A DNA stretch of 64,000 nucleotides from Candidatus Burkholderia humilis (GCA_001184405.1 LFMX01000010.1:1-64000), one strand, 5' to 3'; positions 27,715 to 39,872 are shown, counted from the stretch's first letter. Numbers and translations: made by a program. Notes: generated by a model from the letters alone, not told the origin.

Positions 27715-28083
27715 TCAGCCGCCGTTTTGCTCGCGCTCGCGCGATTTGCGCAGCGCTTTCTCCTCGATGCCCGACAAGCTTTCGCGCCGCTCGAGTTCAG
27801 CGACGACATCGGCCGGGCTCAGGTCGAAGTGCGACAGCATCACGAGACAATGAAACCACAAATCGGCGACTTCACCGACGAGCGCCTTTGACGCGCCGCC
27901 GTGGCGCGCATCCTTCGCGGCGAGCACGACTTCCGTCGCTTCCTCGCCGATCTTTTTCAGGACCGCATCGTCACCTTTGTGAAAGAGTCGGGAAACGTAG
28001 CTTTGTTCCGGATCGCCACCTTTACGACTGTCGATGACGGCAGCGAGGCGAAGCAGCGTGTCCAGCGTATTGGCTTGCGTCAT
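27715..28083 (-). CDS. hisE: Phosphoribosyl-ATP pyrophosphatase
   Basis: This 122-residue all-helical MazG-like enzyme starts [20 protein letters not shown]. The metal-binding helix motif is [17 protein letters not shown] with [10 protein letters not shown]. It removes pyrophosphate from phosphoribosyl-ATP, the second step of histidine synthesis. The ATG overlaps the hisI stop by four bases. HisE and HisI are separate here rather than fused as in enterobacteria. Confidence 0.95.
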   Translation of the reverse strand: MTQANTLDTLLRLAAVIDSRKGGDPEQSYVSRLFHKGDDAVLKKIGEEATEVVLAAKDARHGGASKALVGEVADLWFHCLVMLSHFDLSPADVVAELERRESLSGIEEKALRKSREREQNGG

Positions 28084-28484
28084 TTGTAGATATTTTCTGG
28101 GTCTTTCAGGACCGGCTCGACGGCGATCCACTCGCCGTTGTCTACCGTGCCTTCGAATTTCTGGAAAAAGCAGGAGTGACGCCCGGTGTGACACGCGATG
28201 CCCGACACCTGCTCAATCTTCAGCAACACGACGTCTTCGTCGCAATCGAGACGCACGTCATGAACATGCTGAAAGTGCCCCGATTCCTCGCCTTTGAACC
28301 ACAGCCGCTGACGCGAGCGCGAAAAATATACCGCGCGCTTCAGTTCGATGGTTTTGGCGAGCGCCTCGCGATTCATCCACGCGAACATCAGCACGTCGTT
28401 GGTCGAATGTTCCTGCGCGATCACCGGCACGAGGCCGCTCGCGTCCCACTTCACTTTGTCGAGCCAATCGGCTTGTGCGCTCAT
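28080..28484 (-). CDS. hisI: Phosphoribosyl-AMP cyclohydrolase
   Basis: This 134-residue enzyme has the zinc and magnesium motifs DCDEDVVLL and [10 protein letters not shown], plus [13 protein letters not shown] and [18 protein letters not shown]. It opens the purine ring of phosphoribosyl-AMP, the third histidine step. It starts four bases after the hisF stop and overlaps hisE, so the order F-I-E is tightly coupled. It is intact. Confidence 0.96.
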   Translation of the reverse strand: MSAQADWLDKVKWDASGLVPVIAQEHSTNDVLMFAWMNREALAKTIELKRAVYFSRSRQRLWFKGEESGHFQHVHDVRLDCDEDVVLLKIEQVSGIACHTGRHSCFFQKFEGTVDNGEWIAVEPVLKDPENIYK

Positions 28485-28488
28485 TGGC

Positions 28489-29262
28489 TTACGTCCTCAC
28501 CGAAATGCCGCGATCGGCCATGAAGCGCTTCGCTTCGCCGACCGTATGTTCGCCGTAATGGAAGATGCTCGCGGCGAGCACGGCGTCCGCGTGTCCATCG
28601 ACGATACCGTCCGCCAGATGCTGCAAATTGCCGACGCCGCCCGACGCGATCACCGGCACCGGCACCGCGTCCGACACCGCGCGCGTGAGCGCGAGATCGA
28701 AGCCCGATTTCGTGCCGTCGCGATCCATGCTGGTCAGCAGGATTTCGCCCGCGCCGAACTCGGCCATCTTGCGCGCCCATTCGATCGCGTCGATGCCCGT
28801 CGCCTTTCGCCCGCCGTGCGTGAAGACTTCCCAGCGCGGCGTGTCGCCATCGGCTGAGACGCGCTTCGCATCGATCGCCACGACGATGCACTGCGAGCCA
28901 TGCTTGTCGGATGCATCGCGCACGAGTTGGAGATTGGCCACCGCCGACGAATTCATGCTGATCTTGTCCGCGCCCGCGTTCAGCAGACGCCGCACGTCCT
29001 CGACGGCGCGCACGCCGCCGCCGACCGTCAGCGGAATGAACACTTGCGATGCCACCGCTTCGATGATCGGCAAAATGAGATCGCGCTGATCGGAGGTTGC
29101 GGTGATATCGAGAAAGGTGAGTTCGTCGGCGCCTTGATCGTCGTAGCGTCGCGCGATTTCGACGGGATCGCCCGCGTCGCGCAATTCGACGAAGTTGACG
29201 CCCTTCACGACGCGCCCAGCGGTCACGTCGAGACAGGGAATGATGCGTTTAGCGAGAGCCAT
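28489..29262 (-). CDS. hisF: Imidazole glycerol phosphate synthase, cyclase subunit
   Basis: This 257-residue TIM barrel starts [22 protein letters not shown]. The catalytic Asp near residue 11 sits in CLDV and the second in [13 protein letters not shown]; phosphate-binding loops are VGGGVR and IASGGVGN. It partners HisH, which supplies ammonia, to form imidazole glycerol phosphate and AICAR. It is intact and follows hisA by 79 bases. Confidence 0.96.
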   Translation of the reverse strand: MALAKRIIPCLDVTAGRVVKGVNFVELRDAGDPVEIARRYDDQGADELTFLDITATSDQRDLILPIIEAVASQVFIPLTVGGGVRAVEDVRRLLNAGADKISMNSSAVANLQLVRDASDKHGSQCIVVAIDAKRVSADGDTPRWEVFTHGGRKATGIDAIEWARKMAEFGAGEILLTSMDRDGTKSGFDLALTRAVSDAVPVPVIASGGVGNLQHLADGIVDGHADAVLAASIFHYGEHTVGEAKRFMADRGISVRT

Positions 29263-29341
29263 GTTCTTGCCAATTACGAAGTGAGGGCGGCATTTTTTGC
29301 CGCCCGAAGTGCTACTAAGCGTTGCTCGCGCTACGGCAAAT

Positions 29342-30094
29342 TCAGACGCCGTCGGCTTCGGAGAGCGAGTCGGCGCGTTCTTGCGCGGTGGCGAAATCGA
29401 GATCGCCGGAGTAGATTGCGCGGCCGCAGATCACGCCTTCGATGCCTTCGCTTTCCACGCCGCACAGCGCTTCGATGTCCGCGATATTCGACAGCCCGCC
29501 GCTCGCGATCACCGGAATCTTCACCGCGCGCGCGAGGCGCACCGTCGCTTCGATATTGATGCCCTGAAGCATGCCGTCGCGACCGATATCCGTGTAGATG
29601 ATCGACTCGCAGCCGTAATCCTCGAACTTCTGCGCAAGATCGACAACTTCGTGGCCGGTCAGCTTGCTCCAGCCGTCGGTTGCGACCTTGCCGTCCTTCG
29701 CATCCAGCCCGACGATGATATGTCCGCCAAACGCGCTGCACGCGTCCTGCAAAAAGCCCGGATTTTTCACCGCCGCCGTGCCGATGATGATGTACGACAG
29801 GCCATTGTCCAGATAGCGTTCGATGGTCTCCAGATCGCGGATGCCGCCACCCAGTTGCACCGGAATGTCGTTGCCGACTTCGTCGAGGATCGCGCGGATG
29901 GCGTCGCCGTTTTTCGGCTTGCCTGCGAATGCGCCATTCAGATCGACGAGGTGCAGTCTGCGCGCGCCACGATCGACCCAATGTCGGGCCATCTCTGCCG
30001 GATCTTCTGAAAAAATGGTCGCCTGGTCCATATCGCCTTGTTTGAGGCGCACGCACTGACCGTCTTTAAGATCGATGGCCGGAATGAGCAGCAT
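29342..30094 (-). CDS. hisA: ProFAR isomerase
   Basis: This 250-residue TIM barrel is homologous to HisF. It starts [21 protein letters not shown], with the catalytic Asp in AIDL and the second in [12 protein letters not shown], and phosphate loops QLGGGIRD and VIASGGLSN. It performs the Amadori rearrangement of ProFAR in histidine synthesis. It is intact. A 156-base gap separates it from hisH, the largest gap between working genes of this his cluster. Confidence 0.96.
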   Translation of the reverse strand: MLLIPAIDLKDGQCVRLKQGDMDQATIFSEDPAEMARHWVDRGARRLHLVDLNGAFAGKPKNGDAIRAILDEVGNDIPVQLGGGIRDLETIERYLDNGLSYIIIGTAAVKNPGFLQDACSAFGGHIIVGLDAKDGKVATDGWSKLTGHEVVDLAQKFEDYGCESIIYTDIGRDGMLQGINIEATVRLARAVKIPVIASGGLSNIADIEALCGVESEGIEGVICGRAIYSGDLDFATAQERADSLSEADGV

Positions 30095-30250
30095 AGGTAT
30101 CGCGCGTATTTTCTGGTGAAGTTGAATGAAGCGGCGCTTTGCGGTCTCTCAAGCCGTGTTTAGGGCCGCCGCGTTTTGGACCGTTTCGCTAGTGTAGTAC
30201 AAGTCTTGCAACGGTCACGCGCCTGCCGAAATTGGCGAAAACGCTGACTT

Positions 30251-30892
30251 TTAGGGATTCCAGTGCACAAAATTGCGATAAAGACGCAATCCGGCGTCCG
30301 CGCTTTTCTCGGGGTGAAATTGGGTCGCGAAGATATTGTCGCGCGCGACCGCCGACGTGAAGGCATCGCCGTACACGGTTTCGCCCGATGTGTGCGCCGG
30401 ATTGTCCGGCACCACGTGATAGCTATGCACGAAGTAGAAGAACGCGCCGTCCGCGACGCCATCCCACATTGCGTGGGGCTGCGCCTGACGCACGCGGTTC
30501 CAGCCCATCTGCGGCACTTTGAAGCGCGAGCCGTCGTCCTGCAGCTTGCCGTCGAGCTGAAAGCGCACGACCTTGCCCGGCAAAAGCCCGAGACCCTTCG
30601 TGTCGCCTTCCTCGCTCCAGTCGAACAGCATCTGCTCGCCGACGCACACGCCGAGCATCGGCTTTTCGCGTGCGGCTTGCATCACCGCTTCCTGAAGGCC
30701 GGATTCCGCGAGATGGCTCATGCAGTCGCGCATCGCACCCTGTCCGGGCAAGACGATGCGATCCGCCGAATGGATTTCCTGCGGCTTCGCGACGATCGCC
30801 ACGTCCGCCTCGGGCGCGGCCTTCTTCAGCGCTTGATACACCGAGCGCAGGTTGCCCATTCCGTAATCAACAATCGCAATCGAAGTTTTCAT
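30251..30892 (-). CDS. hisH: Imidazole glycerol phosphate synthase, glutaminase subunit
   Basis: This 213-residue class I glutamine amidotransferase has the nucleophile motif [10 protein letters not shown] (Cys near residue 83) and the His-Glu pair in [12 protein letters not shown] near the end. It starts [18 protein letters not shown]. It feeds ammonia to HisF. The ATG overlaps the marC stop by four bases, so the two are coupled. It is intact. Confidence 0.96.
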   Translation of the reverse strand: MKTSIAIVDYGMGNLRSVYQALKKAAPEADVAIVAKPQEIHSADRIVLPGQGAMRDCMSHLAESGLQEAVMQAAREKPMLGVCVGEQMLFDWSEEGDTKGLGLLPGKVVRFQLDGKLQDDGSRFKVPQMGWNRVRQAQPHAMWDGVADGAFFYFVHSYHVVPDNPAHTSGETVYGDAFTSAVARDNIFATQFHPEKSADAGLRLYRNFVHWNP

Positions 30893-31509
30893 TTCAAAGA
30901 TGGCATCAAAGCCTTCAACCCGTTGACGATGAATTCCACCGCCAGCGCGGACAACATCAAACCCATCAGACGCGTGCCGATATTGATTCCCGTGCGCCCG
31001 ACCCAGTGCGCGATCGGCTCCGCGAGATTCAGCGCGCCGAAGCACAGACCGGCGATGATCGCGCCCAGCAAAACCAGCCCGAAACGGTCGTACCAGTGCT
31101 GTGCATTCGCAGCATAGACAATCACCGTGCTGATCGATCCCGGTCCGGTGAGCAGCGGAATGGCGAGCGGCACGACTGCGATGCTATTGCGCTCCTCGGC
31201 TTCCATGCGCTCTTCGGGCGTCGAGCGCGCGTTGCCGACTTGCGCGTTCAACATGCTGATCGCCATGAGCAGCATGATGATGCCGCCGCCCACTTCGAAC
31301 GATCCGACCGAAATCCCGAAAAACGTGATGATCTGCTGCCCGAGCAGCGCCGTCACCGCGATCACGCAAAACACCGAAATGCACGCGACGCGGATGGTAT
31401 TGCGCTTTTCCGTGTCCGATTGCTGCTGGGTGAGGCTGAGAAAAAACGGTATCGCGCCGATCGGGTTGATCAGCACGAGCAAAGAGATAAACGACTTGAA
31501 CAGATCCAT
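30889..31509 (-). CDS. MarC family integral membrane protein
   Basis: This 206-residue protein has six hydrophobic helices. The MarC family segments [15 protein letters not shown] near residue 14, [35 protein letters not shown] and [19 protein letters not shown] are present. MarC proteins were once linked to antibiotic resistance, but that role was not supported; their function remains unknown. The gene lies inside the his cluster between hisB and hisH, which I recall as normal for Burkholderia. Confidence 0.88.
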   Translation of the reverse strand: MDLFKSFISLLVLINPIGAIPFFLSLTQQQSDTEKRNTIRVACISVFCVIAVTALLGQQIITFFGISVGSFEVGGGIIMLLMAISMLNAQVGNARSTPEERMEAEERNSIAVVPLAIPLLTGPGSISTVIVYAANAQHWYDRFGLVLLGAIIAGLCFGALNLAEPIAHWVGRTGINIGTRLMGLMLSALAVEFIVNGLKALMPSLK

Positions 31510-31553
31510 CGTGTTGCCGACGCTGCTTTAAGCGCCGAATCCGCTCGCTGAGG

Positions 31554-32141
31554 TCAGAAACTGCCTTTGGTCGATGGAATCTGTCCTGCTGCGCGTTCGT
31601 CGACTTCGCAGGCCATGCGCAGCGCGCGCCCGAACGCCTTGAACACCGTTTCGACCTGATGATGCGCGTTCAGCCCGCGCAGATTGTCGATATGCAGCGT
31701 CACGCCCGCGTGATTCGCGAAGCCGCGGAAAAATTCGATGGTCAGATCGACATCGAATGTGCCAATGCGCGCGCGCGTGAACGGCACATGGAATTCGAGC
31801 CCCGGACGCCCGGAAAAGTCGATGACCACGCGCGACAGCGCTTCATCGAGCGGCACGTACGAGTGGCCGTATCGGCGAATGCCCTTGCGGTCGCCGATGG
31901 CCTTCGCGATCGCCATGCCGAGCGTGATGCCGGTATCTTCGACCGTATGGTGATCGTCGATATGGAGGTCGCCATGCGCTTCGATGTCGAGGTCGATGAG
32001 CCCGTGACGGGCGATCTGATCGAGCATGTGATCGAGGAACAGGACGCCCGTGGCGAGCTTTTGCTTGCCGGTGCCGTCCAGATCGAGCTTCACACGAATC
32101 TGCGTTTCGCTGGTGTTGCGAACGACTTCCGCAATGCGCAT
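31554..32141 (-). CDS. hisB: Imidazoleglycerol-phosphate dehydratase
   Basis: This 195-residue enzyme starts [23 protein letters not shown]. The manganese-binding His clusters are [13 protein letters not shown] and [11 protein letters not shown] in the first repeat, with [17 protein letters not shown] in the second. It dehydrates imidazole glycerol phosphate. It is the monofunctional form, with no HisN phosphatase domain. It is intact, although the upstream hisC is destroyed. Confidence 0.96.
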   Translation of the reverse strand: MRIAEVVRNTSETQIRVKLDLDGTGKQKLATGVLFLDHMLDQIARHGLIDLDIEAHGDLHIDDHHTVEDTGITLGMAIAKAIGDRKGIRRYGHSYVPLDEALSRVVIDFSGRPGLEFHVPFTRARIGTFDVDLTIEFFRGFANHAGVTLHIDNLRGLNAHHQVETVFKAFGRALRMACEVDERAAGQIPSTKGSF

Positions 32142-33165
32142 GGTGTTTCCTTGAGACTAATCGAGAATGGGGATTTCAGCGCGGCGATCATGAGCGCGTT
32201 CTCTTCGCGCCGTTCCGACCGTCAAACGCACACAATTTGCCAGCAATGTGTGCATTTTACTCACGTTTTTTACTAAAACCCGCGAAGTCAACAGGGTTTC
32301 AAAGGCCACTGCCGCGTCCGGCACGCGCACGAGCAGAAAGTTGCCCGCGCTCGGAAAGACGATCATGCCGGGCAAGGCCGCGACTTCGCGCGCGAGTTGT
32401 TCGCATTGCGCGCGCAGTTCGGCGGCTTACGCATCCAGAACGTCGAGATGATCGAGCAGGAAATCTGCGGTCGCCTGCATCAGCACGTTAATGGTTGTAC
32501 GGCGGCCGAACCTTGTCGAATTGCATGATCCAGTCGGGCCGGCCGGCCATATAGCCGAGGCGGATTCCCGCAAGCCCGAGCTTCGACACCGTGCGCATGA
32601 CAACGACGTTATCGAATTCCGCTGCGCGCAGCATCCACGATTTTTCCGGCCTCGTCGATCACCACCAGATTTTTCGATGCCGCCGCGATCACGCGCTCGA
32701 TGTCGGCATCGTCGTACAGCGTGCCGGTCGGGTTGTTCGGATACGCGAGATACACGAGCGCGTCCGCGTTCAGCGGCACGCCGACGAATTCCATCTGCGC
32801 GAACTTCGCCGACATCTCGTACATGACGAAGCCAGGCCGGGCGCGACGACTTTCGCGCCCGGCCTGGCGCACGCCATCGACATCATGCTGATCAGTTCGT
32901 CCGATCCATTGCCGAGCAGCACATCGCACGTTGGCGGCACGTGCATCGCGCGCTTGAGTTTGCCGATGAGTTGCGACGGACACGGCGCCGGATAGCGATT
33001 CAGCGCAACGCCCGCGAGATACGCGCCGAGTTTCTGCGCGAGATCGGCGGGCAGCGTGTACGGATTCTCCATCGCGTCGAGCTTGATGAGGCCGGTGGAA
33101 TCGGCGACGGGATAGCTCGTCATCGCGATGACGTCGTGACGGATGATGTCTTGTGGTGTGGTCAT
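32110..33165 (-). pseudogene. hisC: Histidinol-phosphate aminotransferase, heavily damaged
   Basis: From ATG 33165 ([20 protein letters not shown]) the PLP enzyme reads to KVVAPG. It then shifts at about 32840 to [16 protein letters not shown] and [13 protein letters not shown]. After VVIDEA (about 32650) roughly 15-20 bases are missing, and [11 protein letters not shown] and the PLP-lysine region [15 protein letters not shown] follow in a new frame. Another shift lies near PPYN (32498-32512). A TAA at 32427-32429 sits in VLDA-*-AAELRA, and a last shift follows VRLTVGT at about 32215. At least five lesions make it dead. The 3' limit is approximate. Confidence 0.9.
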
Positions 33166-33216
33166 ATGTCGACGGCGGCTCTCAGGCCGCCTTGAGTCAA
33201 TCGAACGGCATTCAGT

Positions 33217-34539
<1,323 letters not shown>

Positions 34540-34587
34540 GCTGGTTTTCCGTTGTGCTTTATGGCGCGCGGCGCAATGTGCGTGCGC

Positions 34588-35289
34588 CTAGTTTCCTGTT
34601 CCTTCCGAAACCGTCGATGCGCGTTCGAACGCATCGAGATACGGCTTCAAGGCCGCGCGCTTCAACTTCAGCGCAGCCTGATTCACGACGAGCCGCAACG
34701 AAATCTCCATGATCTCTTCGACTTCGACGAGGTTGTTCGCGCGCAGCGTGCCGCCCGAACTGACCAGATCGACGATCGCATCGGCGAGGCCGACTAGCGG
34801 CGCGAGTTCCATCGAACCGTACAGCTTAATGAGATCGACGTGCACGCTTTTCGCCGCGAAGTGCTGACGCGCGGTTTCCATGTACTTGGTCGCTACTTTC
34901 AGACGCGCGCCCTGGCGCACCGCGTTCGCATAATCGAAACCGTTCTTGACCGCAACCGACATCCGGCAACGCGCAATGTTCAGATCGATCGGCTGATACA
35001 GCCCGCTTCCGCCATGTTCGATCAGCACGTCCTTACCCGCGACACCGAAGTCCGCCGCGCCGTATTCGACGTAAGTCGGCACATCGGTCGCGCGCACGAT
35101 GATCACGCGCAGATTCGGATTGGTGGTCGGCAGGATCAGCTTGCGCGAGCTTTCCGGATCTTCGGCCACCTGCACGCCGGCCACCGTGAGCAGCGGCACG
35201 GTTTCCTCGAAGATACGCCCTTTCGAGAGCGCGAGCGTGAGCGGCGCGCTCGGCGCCACCGACGACGACGTCTGCGGCACCGAACTCAT
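34588..35289 (-). CDS. hisG: ATP phosphoribosyltransferase, short form
   Basis: This 233-residue catalytic domain has [18 protein letters not shown], the ATP/PRPP-binding [15 protein letters not shown], and [15 protein letters not shown]. It lacks the C-terminal ACT-like regulatory domain of the 300-residue long form, so it should need the regulatory partner HisZ encoded elsewhere. It catalyses the first committed step. The start at 35289 overlaps the murA stop by four bases. Confidence 0.95.
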   Translation of the reverse strand: MSSVPQTSSSVAPSAPLTLALSKGRIFEETVPLLTVAGVQVAEDPESSRKLILPTTNPNLRVIIVRATDVPTYVEYGAADFGVAGKDVLIEHGGSGLYQPIDLNIARCRMSVAVKNGFDYANAVRQGARLKVATKYMETARQHFAAKSVHVDLIKLYGSMELAPLVGLADAIVDLVSSGGTLRANNLVEVEEIMEISLRLVVNQAALKLKRAALKPYLDAFERASTVSEGTGN

Positions 35290-36557
35290 TGTTCGCTCCC
35301 GCCGCCCTTGATGCGGCGCACGTCCGCGCCCACGGCCGTCAGCTTGGCTTCCATGCGGTCGTATCCACGATCCAGATGGTAAATGCGATCGATCAGCGTC
35401 TCGCCTTCCGTGCACATCGCCGCAATCACGAAGCTCGCGGATGCGCGCAGATCGGTTGCCATGACCTTCGCGCCTGACAGCTTTTCGACGCCCGCGACGA
35501 GCGCCGTGTTGCCGTCGATCGTGATGCTCGCGCCGAGGCGGTTCAGTTCCTGAACGTGCATGAAGCGGTTTTCGAAAATGGTCTCGACCATTTGCGACGT
35601 GCCGTTCGCGATCGCGTTGAGCGCCATGAACTGCGCCTGCATGTCGGTCGGGAACGCCGGATATTCGGACGTGCGAATGTGCACCGCGTCGGCGCGCTTG
35701 TTCATGCGCACGCGCATCCAGTCATCGCCCTCTTCAATCGATACACCTGCTTCGCGCAGCTTCGCCGTGACCGCATCCAGCAGATGCGGGCTGACGTGAC
35801 GCAGCGTGACATCGCCGCCGGCGGCTGCGACGGCGCACAGGAACGTGCCCGCTTCGATACGGTCCGGCACGACGTCATGCTTCGCGCCATTCAGCTTCTC
35901 GACGCCCTGAATCACGAGCCGGTCCGTGCCGATACCGTCGATCTTCGCGCCCATCTTCACGAGCAAGTGCGCAAGGTCGCTCACTTCCGGCTCGCGCGCC
36001 GCGTTTTCGATGATCGTCTCGCCGTCCGCGAGTACCGCCGCCATCAGCAGATTTTCGGTGCCGGTCACGGTGATCATGTCCGTCACGATACGCGCGCCCT
36101 TCAGCCGCTTCGCCCGCGCTTGGATGAAACCGTGCTCGATGTTGATCTCGGCGCCCATCGCCTGAAGACCCTTGATGTGCTGATCGACCGGACGCGCGCC
36201 GATCGCGCAGCCGCCGGGCAGCGACACCTTCGCTTCGCCGAAACGCGCGACGAGCGGACCGAGCACCAGAATCGACGCGCGCATGGTCTTGACCATTTCA
36301 TACGGCGCGACGAGCTTGTCCACCTTCGATGCATTCAGCGTCACGCGGCCATCGCCCGTGACTTCCGAACGCACGCCCATTTGCTTGAGCAATTCGAGCG
36401 TGGTGCGCACGTCCTTCAAATTCGGCACGTTCGACAAATGAACGTCGTCCGCGGTGAGCAGGCTCGCGCAAAGAATGGGCAGCGCCGCGTTCTTCGCACC
36501 CGATACGGTGATTTCGCCGGAAAGCTGCGTGCCTCCCGTAATGACCAGTTTGTCCAT
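35286..36557 (-). CDS. murA: UDP-N-acetylglucosamine 1-carboxyvinyltransferase
   Basis: This 423-residue enzyme of the EPSP synthase fold starts [27 protein letters not shown], with Lys22-Asn23 for substrate binding. The catalytic Cys is in [15 protein letters not shown] near residue 117, the site of fosfomycin attack. It makes the first peptidoglycan precursor in the cytoplasm. It sits between ibaG and hisG in one leftward transcript. The chosen start leaves out an upstream extension that is not family-like. Confidence 0.96.
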   Translation of the reverse strand: MDKLVITGGTQLSGEITVSGAKNAALPILCASLLTADDVHLSNVPNLKDVRTTLELLKQMGVRSEVTGDGRVTLNASKVDKLVAPYEMVKTMRASILVLGPLVARFGEAKVSLPGGCAIGARPVDQHIKGLQAMGAEINIEHGFIQARAKRLKGARIVTDMITVTGTENLLMAAVLADGETIIENAAREPEVSDLAHLLVKMGAKIDGIGTDRLVIQGVEKLNGAKHDVVPDRIEAGTFLCAVAAAGGDVTLRHVSPHLLDAVTAKLREAGVSIEEGDDWMRVRMNKRADAVHIRTSEYPAFPTDMQAQFMALNAIANGTSQMVETIFENRFMHVQELNRLGASITIDGNTALVAGVEKLSGAKVMATDLRASASFVIAAMCTEGETLIDRIYHLDRGYDRMEAKLTAVGADVRRIKGGGSEQ

Positions 36558-36702
36558 GATGACGTGTTCTTCGACCGAGCTTCCTGCTGCTGAACCGTGA
36601 TTGTCTTTGGTGATTCGCACTATCTACTGCCTATGTCTTTCCGGTGATGCCGGTGTTGCTGAGTTGAGTCTGTATGACCTGATTTGGCTTCGCCGGGTGG
36701 AC

Positions 36703-36942
36703 TCAGGCCGCTTTCCACTCGTCGGGAGTCAGGGTCTTCATGCTGAGCGCATGAATCTCCTGTTTCATGCGCTCGCCGAGCGCCGCATAAACCAGCTGAT
36801 GACGCGCGATCAGCCGCTTGCCGACGAACGCGTCGCTTACGATGGTCGCGAAGAAGTGCTGACCGTCGCCTTCCACTTCGAGATGCTGGCAAGCGAGACC
36901 GCCAGCGATGTAGTTCTTCACCTGCTCCGGAGTCGGCAACAT
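36703..36942 (-). CDS. ibaG: BolA family protein (IbaG-like)
   Basis: This 79-residue protein starts MLPTPEQVKNYIAGGL. The BolA core is EVEGDGQHFFATIVSDAFVGKRLIARHQLVYAALG, and MKQEIHALSMKTLTPDEW closes it with the conserved His. The protein binds monothiol glutaredoxins with a 2Fe-2S cluster. The position before murA and after an ABC-2/mla block matches ibaG rather than bolA. It is intact. Confidence 0.92.
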   Translation of the reverse strand: MLPTPEQVKNYIAGGLACQHLEVEGDGQHFFATIVSDAFVGKRLIARHQLVYAALGERMKQEIHALSMKTLTPDEWKAA

Positions 36943-36963
36943 AGTGGAAGTCTCCTTGAGAAT

Positions 36964-37719
36964 TTAGTGACGCAGCTTGTAGCCGCTCGCGAGCAGTCGC
37001 ACGGCGATCAGCGCCAGCACGACCAGAAATCCGCCGACGATTGCGAGGCTCAGGAGCGGGTTCACATCGGACAGGCCGAAAAAACCGTAGCGAAAGCCGT
37101 CGATCATGTAGAAAAACGGATTCAGATACGACACCGCCCGCCACAGCGGCGGCAACGTGTGCGTCGAATAGAACACGCCGGACAGAAACGTGAGCGGCAT
37201 GATCAGGAAATTCTGGAACGCGGCGAGCTGGTCGAACTTCTCGGCCCAGATGCCCGCGATCAAACCAAACGTGCCGAGAATGCCCGAACCGAGCACCGCG
37301 AACGCAATGATGTAGAATGGCGCGGCGAACGACATCGGGATGAACCATATCGTCACGATGAACACGCCTAACCCGACGCACAAGCCACGCACGACCGACG
37401 CCAGCACGTAGGCGAAGAACATCTCCCAATACGCGATCGGCGGCAACAGGACAAAGACGAGATTGCCGGTGATCTTCGACTGAATCAGAGACGAGGAGCT
37501 ATTGGCGAACGCGTTCTGCAACACACTCATCATGACAAGACCGGGCACGAGAAAGCTCGTATAACCGACGCCCGCATACACCTGCACGTGACCCGACAGC
37601 GCATGCCCGAAAATGGTCAGATACAGCAAGGCCGTGACGACCGGCGCGAGCACCGTCTGAAACGACACCTTCCAGAAGCGCAGCAGCTCCTTGTAGAATA
37701 ACGTCTGGAAACCGCTCAT
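36964..37719 (-). CDS. ABC-2 type transporter permease
   Basis: This 251-residue protein has six hydrophobic helices, including PVVTALLYLTIFGHALSG, VMMSVLQNAFANSSSSLIQ, and the ABC-2 signature PLTFLSGVFYSTHTLPP near residue 180. It pairs with the overlapping ATPase gene upstream (ATGA). It is YadH-like. Gene order with ibaG, murA and mla is widely kept in proteobacteria, but the substrate is unknown. Confidence 0.9.
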   Translation of the reverse strand: MSGFQTLFYKELLRFWKVSFQTVLAPVVTALLYLTIFGHALSGHVQVYAGVGYTSFLVPGLVMMSVLQNAFANSSSSLIQSKITGNLVFVLLPPIAYWEMFFAYVLASVVRGLCVGLGVFIVTIWFIPMSFAAPFYIIAFAVLGSGILGTFGLIAGIWAEKFDQLAAFQNFLIMPLTFLSGVFYSTHTLPPLWRAVSYLNPFFYMIDGFRYGFFGLSDVNPLLSLAIVGGFLVVLALIAVRLLASGYKLRH

Positions 37720-38642
37720 GAAAGTCCTTCTACCACTTCCGGTCCGTTCATCACCTGCATGAACACGTCTTCGAGATCCGCCTTGCGCACGTCGATTTCA
37801 TCGAACGTGCAGCCGGCCGCGCGGCATTTCGCGAGAATCGGCTCGACATCGTCATAGCTCGTCAGACGCAGCAAATGCTGCGCGCCGCCGACCGCGTTCG
37901 GATCGACTTCGAGCGCGCGCAGTTCGGACGGCAGCACGCCGCTCGTGAAGCGCAGATACAACTGCATACCCGCAAAACGCTGCAACAATGCGCTCGTGCG
38001 TTCCAGCGCGACGACTTCGCCGCGACGAAGCATCGCAAGCCGGTCGCACAGCGATTCGGCTTCTTCAAGATAGTGCGTGGTCAGAACGATCGTGTGCCCT
38101 TCGCGATTCAAGCGCGAAATGAACTTCCACAAGGTCTGACGCAATTCGACATCGACGCCTGCGGTCGGCTCATCCAGCACGATGACCGGCGGCCGATGCA
38201 CCAGCGCCTGCGCAACCAGCACGCGCCGCTTCATGCCGCCGGAGAGGGCGCGCGTGTTGACGCCGGCTTTTTCGGTGAGATCGAGATTGGCCATGACTTC
38301 GTCGATCCAGTCGTCGTTATTGCGCAAACCGAAATAGCCCGACTGGATGCGCAGCGACTCGCGCACCGTGAAAAACGGATCGAACACCAGTTCCTGCGGC
38401 ACGACGCCGAGCGCGCGCCGCGCGGCGCGAAAGTCGCTGACGACATCGTGGCCGCGCACGGAAATCGTGCCGCTGTCGGCGCGAGCCAACCCGGCAAGAA
38501 TGCTGATCAACGTGGTCTTGCCTGCGCCGTTGGGGCCGAGCAGGCCGAAGAACTCGCCCTCTTCCACCGAGAGGCTCACGCCTTTGAGCGCCTGAAGATC
38601 CTTGTAGCGCTTTCTGACGTTTCGGATTTCTATGGCTGACAT
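37716..38642 (-). CDS. ABC transporter ATP-binding protein (YadG-like)
   Basis: This 308-residue ATPase has Walker A GPNGAGKTT (36-44), a Q-loop at VPQELVFDP, signature LSGGMKRRV, Walker B VIVLDEPTAGVD and switch His in TTHYLEEA. It energises the overlapping ABC-2 permease. The start at 38642 is MSAIEIRNVRKRYKDL. A long C-terminal segment after the nucleotide-binding domain is normal for the family. It is intact. Confidence 0.92.
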   Translation of the reverse strand: MSAIEIRNVRKRYKDLQALKGVSLSVEEGEFFGLLGPNGAGKTTLISILAGLARADSGTISVRGHDVVSDFRAARRALGVVPQELVFDPFFTVRESLRIQSGYFGLRNNDDWIDEVMANLDLTEKAGVNTRALSGGMKRRVLVAQALVHRPPVIVLDEPTAGVDVELRQTLWKFISRLNREGHTIVLTTHYLEEAESLCDRLAMLRRGEVVALERTSALLQRFAGMQLYLRFTSGVLPSELRALEVDPNAVGGAQHLLRLTSYDDVEPILAKCRAAGCTFDEIDVRKADLEDVFMQVMNGPEVVEGLS

Positions 38643-38751
38643 TGAATGCGCGCGCTGGCGGCGGCGCCTCGATTGTGCGGATGACGTCTGACGAACCCGA
38701 TTCGCCCCGGTTAGCCGCAAAAGGGACGGGTTAGGCTCGAAAAAATATTTA

Positions 38752-38757
38752 ATTATA
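38752..38757 (-). promoter_or_regulatory. Candidate -10 element upstream of the YadG-like ATPase
   Basis: The minus strand has TATAAT in an AT-rich patch of the 203-base gap between mlaB and the ATPase gene, about 110 bases before the ATPase start. No good -35 hexamer is visible. Confidence 0.35.
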
Positions 38758-38845
38758 GGGCAAAGCCGATGATGCCGACTTCGGAGCGAGATCCTGATAG
38801 CGGCGCATGCACGCGCCGCCGCGACTGAGCAAAATCAGTTCAGGA

Positions 38846-39133
38846 TCAATGTCGGAAGGTGAGGAGCGTATCCACGCCATAGGCTTGCGCGAGACTGGCA
38901 AGCCCGGAAGGAGCATTGACGACGTTCAGCGCCGCGCCGCGCGCGGTCGCCGCGCGTTGCCATGCGAGCATCACGGCGAGCGCGGAGGAGTCGAAATGCG
39001 TGAGCGACGCGCAATCCACTTCGGTTGCGCCCGCCGCGATGCGCGACAGACCGGCATCGAGTGCGGCCTTCGCGCTGTCGTGCGTAAGAGTCGCGGCCAT
39101 CTGGAAACGGCCGCTCGCGGCTTGCGTGCTCAC
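38846..39133 (-). CDS. mlaB: STAS domain protein MlaB
   Basis: This 95-residue STAS domain contains AALDAGLSRIAAGATEVDCASLTHFDSSALAVMLAW, with the conserved Ser of the DSSAL loop. MlaB is the cytoplasmic regulator that binds the MlaF ATPase of the retrograde phospholipid transporter. It overlaps the mlaC stop by four bases. It is intact. Confidence 0.9.
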   Translation of the reverse strand: MSTQAASGRFQMAATLTHDSAKAALDAGLSRIAAGATEVDCASLTHFDSSALAVMLAWQRAATARGAALNVVNAPSGLASLAQAYGVDTLLTFRH

Positions 39134-39759
39134 GATGCCTTGCCGTTCGCCAGCTGCTGGTTACGCTGCGTCAGAAACTGCACGAGACCGTTCACGCCGT
39201 GTTGCTGAATCTGCTCGTTGAACTGCTGCTGATATGCCTGAATGAGCCACGCGCCGAGCACGTTGATGTCGTACACGCGCCAGCCTTGCGCCGTCTTGTA
39301 CAGACGATAGTCGAGTTCGACCGGCTGACCGTTGTTCATCACGACCGAGCGGACGACGACGTCGGTGTCGTCCGGCGATGCGCGGAACGGCTTGTATTGA
39401 ATGGTCTGGTTACGCACTTGCGCAAGCGCGCCCGAGTACGTGCGGATCAGCAGCATCTTGAATTGCTCGACGATCTGCTTTTGCTGCTCAGGCGTCGCCG
39501 TATTCCAGTTGCGGCCCATCACGAGACGCGTGGCGCGCGTGAAATCCGTGTACGGCAGGATCTTTTCGTTGACGAGCTTCGTGATTTCGTTGATGTCGCC
39601 GGACTGAATCTTGTTGTCCGACTTGATCTGATCGAGCACTTGCTGCGTGACGGTTTTGATCAGCGTGTCCGGATTGTTGCTGTCCACGCTTTGCGCCGAT
39701 GCAGCGCCGCAGAACGCCAGAAACATGGCGAAGATCGGAAGCAAAAGGAGTTTTTTCAT
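39130..39759 (-). CDS. mlaC: Periplasmic phospholipid-binding protein MlaC
   Basis: This 209-residue protein has a signal peptide (MKKLLLLPIFAMFLAFCGAASA). The MlaC/Ttg2D fold shows PYTDFTRATRLVMGRNW, TPEQQKQIVEQFKMLLIRTYSGAL and GWRVYDINVLGAWLIQAYQQQF. It shuttles phospholipid between outer-membrane MlaA and inner-membrane MlaFEDB. It is intact. Confidence 0.93.
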   Translation of the reverse strand: MKKLLLLPIFAMFLAFCGAASAQSVDSNNPDTLIKTVTQQVLDQIKSDNKIQSGDINEITKLVNEKILPYTDFTRATRLVMGRNWNTATPEQQKQIVEQFKMLLIRTYSGALAQVRNQTIQYKPFRASPDDTDVVVRSVVMNNGQPVELDYRLYKTAQGWRVYDINVLGAWLIQAYQQQFNEQIQQHGVNGLVQFLTQRNQQLANGKAS

Positions 39760-39872
39760 CGCATACCCTGCAAAAATAGTGGCTTGGGTTTGAACGCGCC
39801 AGCCGAACCGAGTTCAGACGGCGCGCCCCTTGGAACTGTCAGAAATGTTACCGCGCGTTAGCGAAAGTCCGC

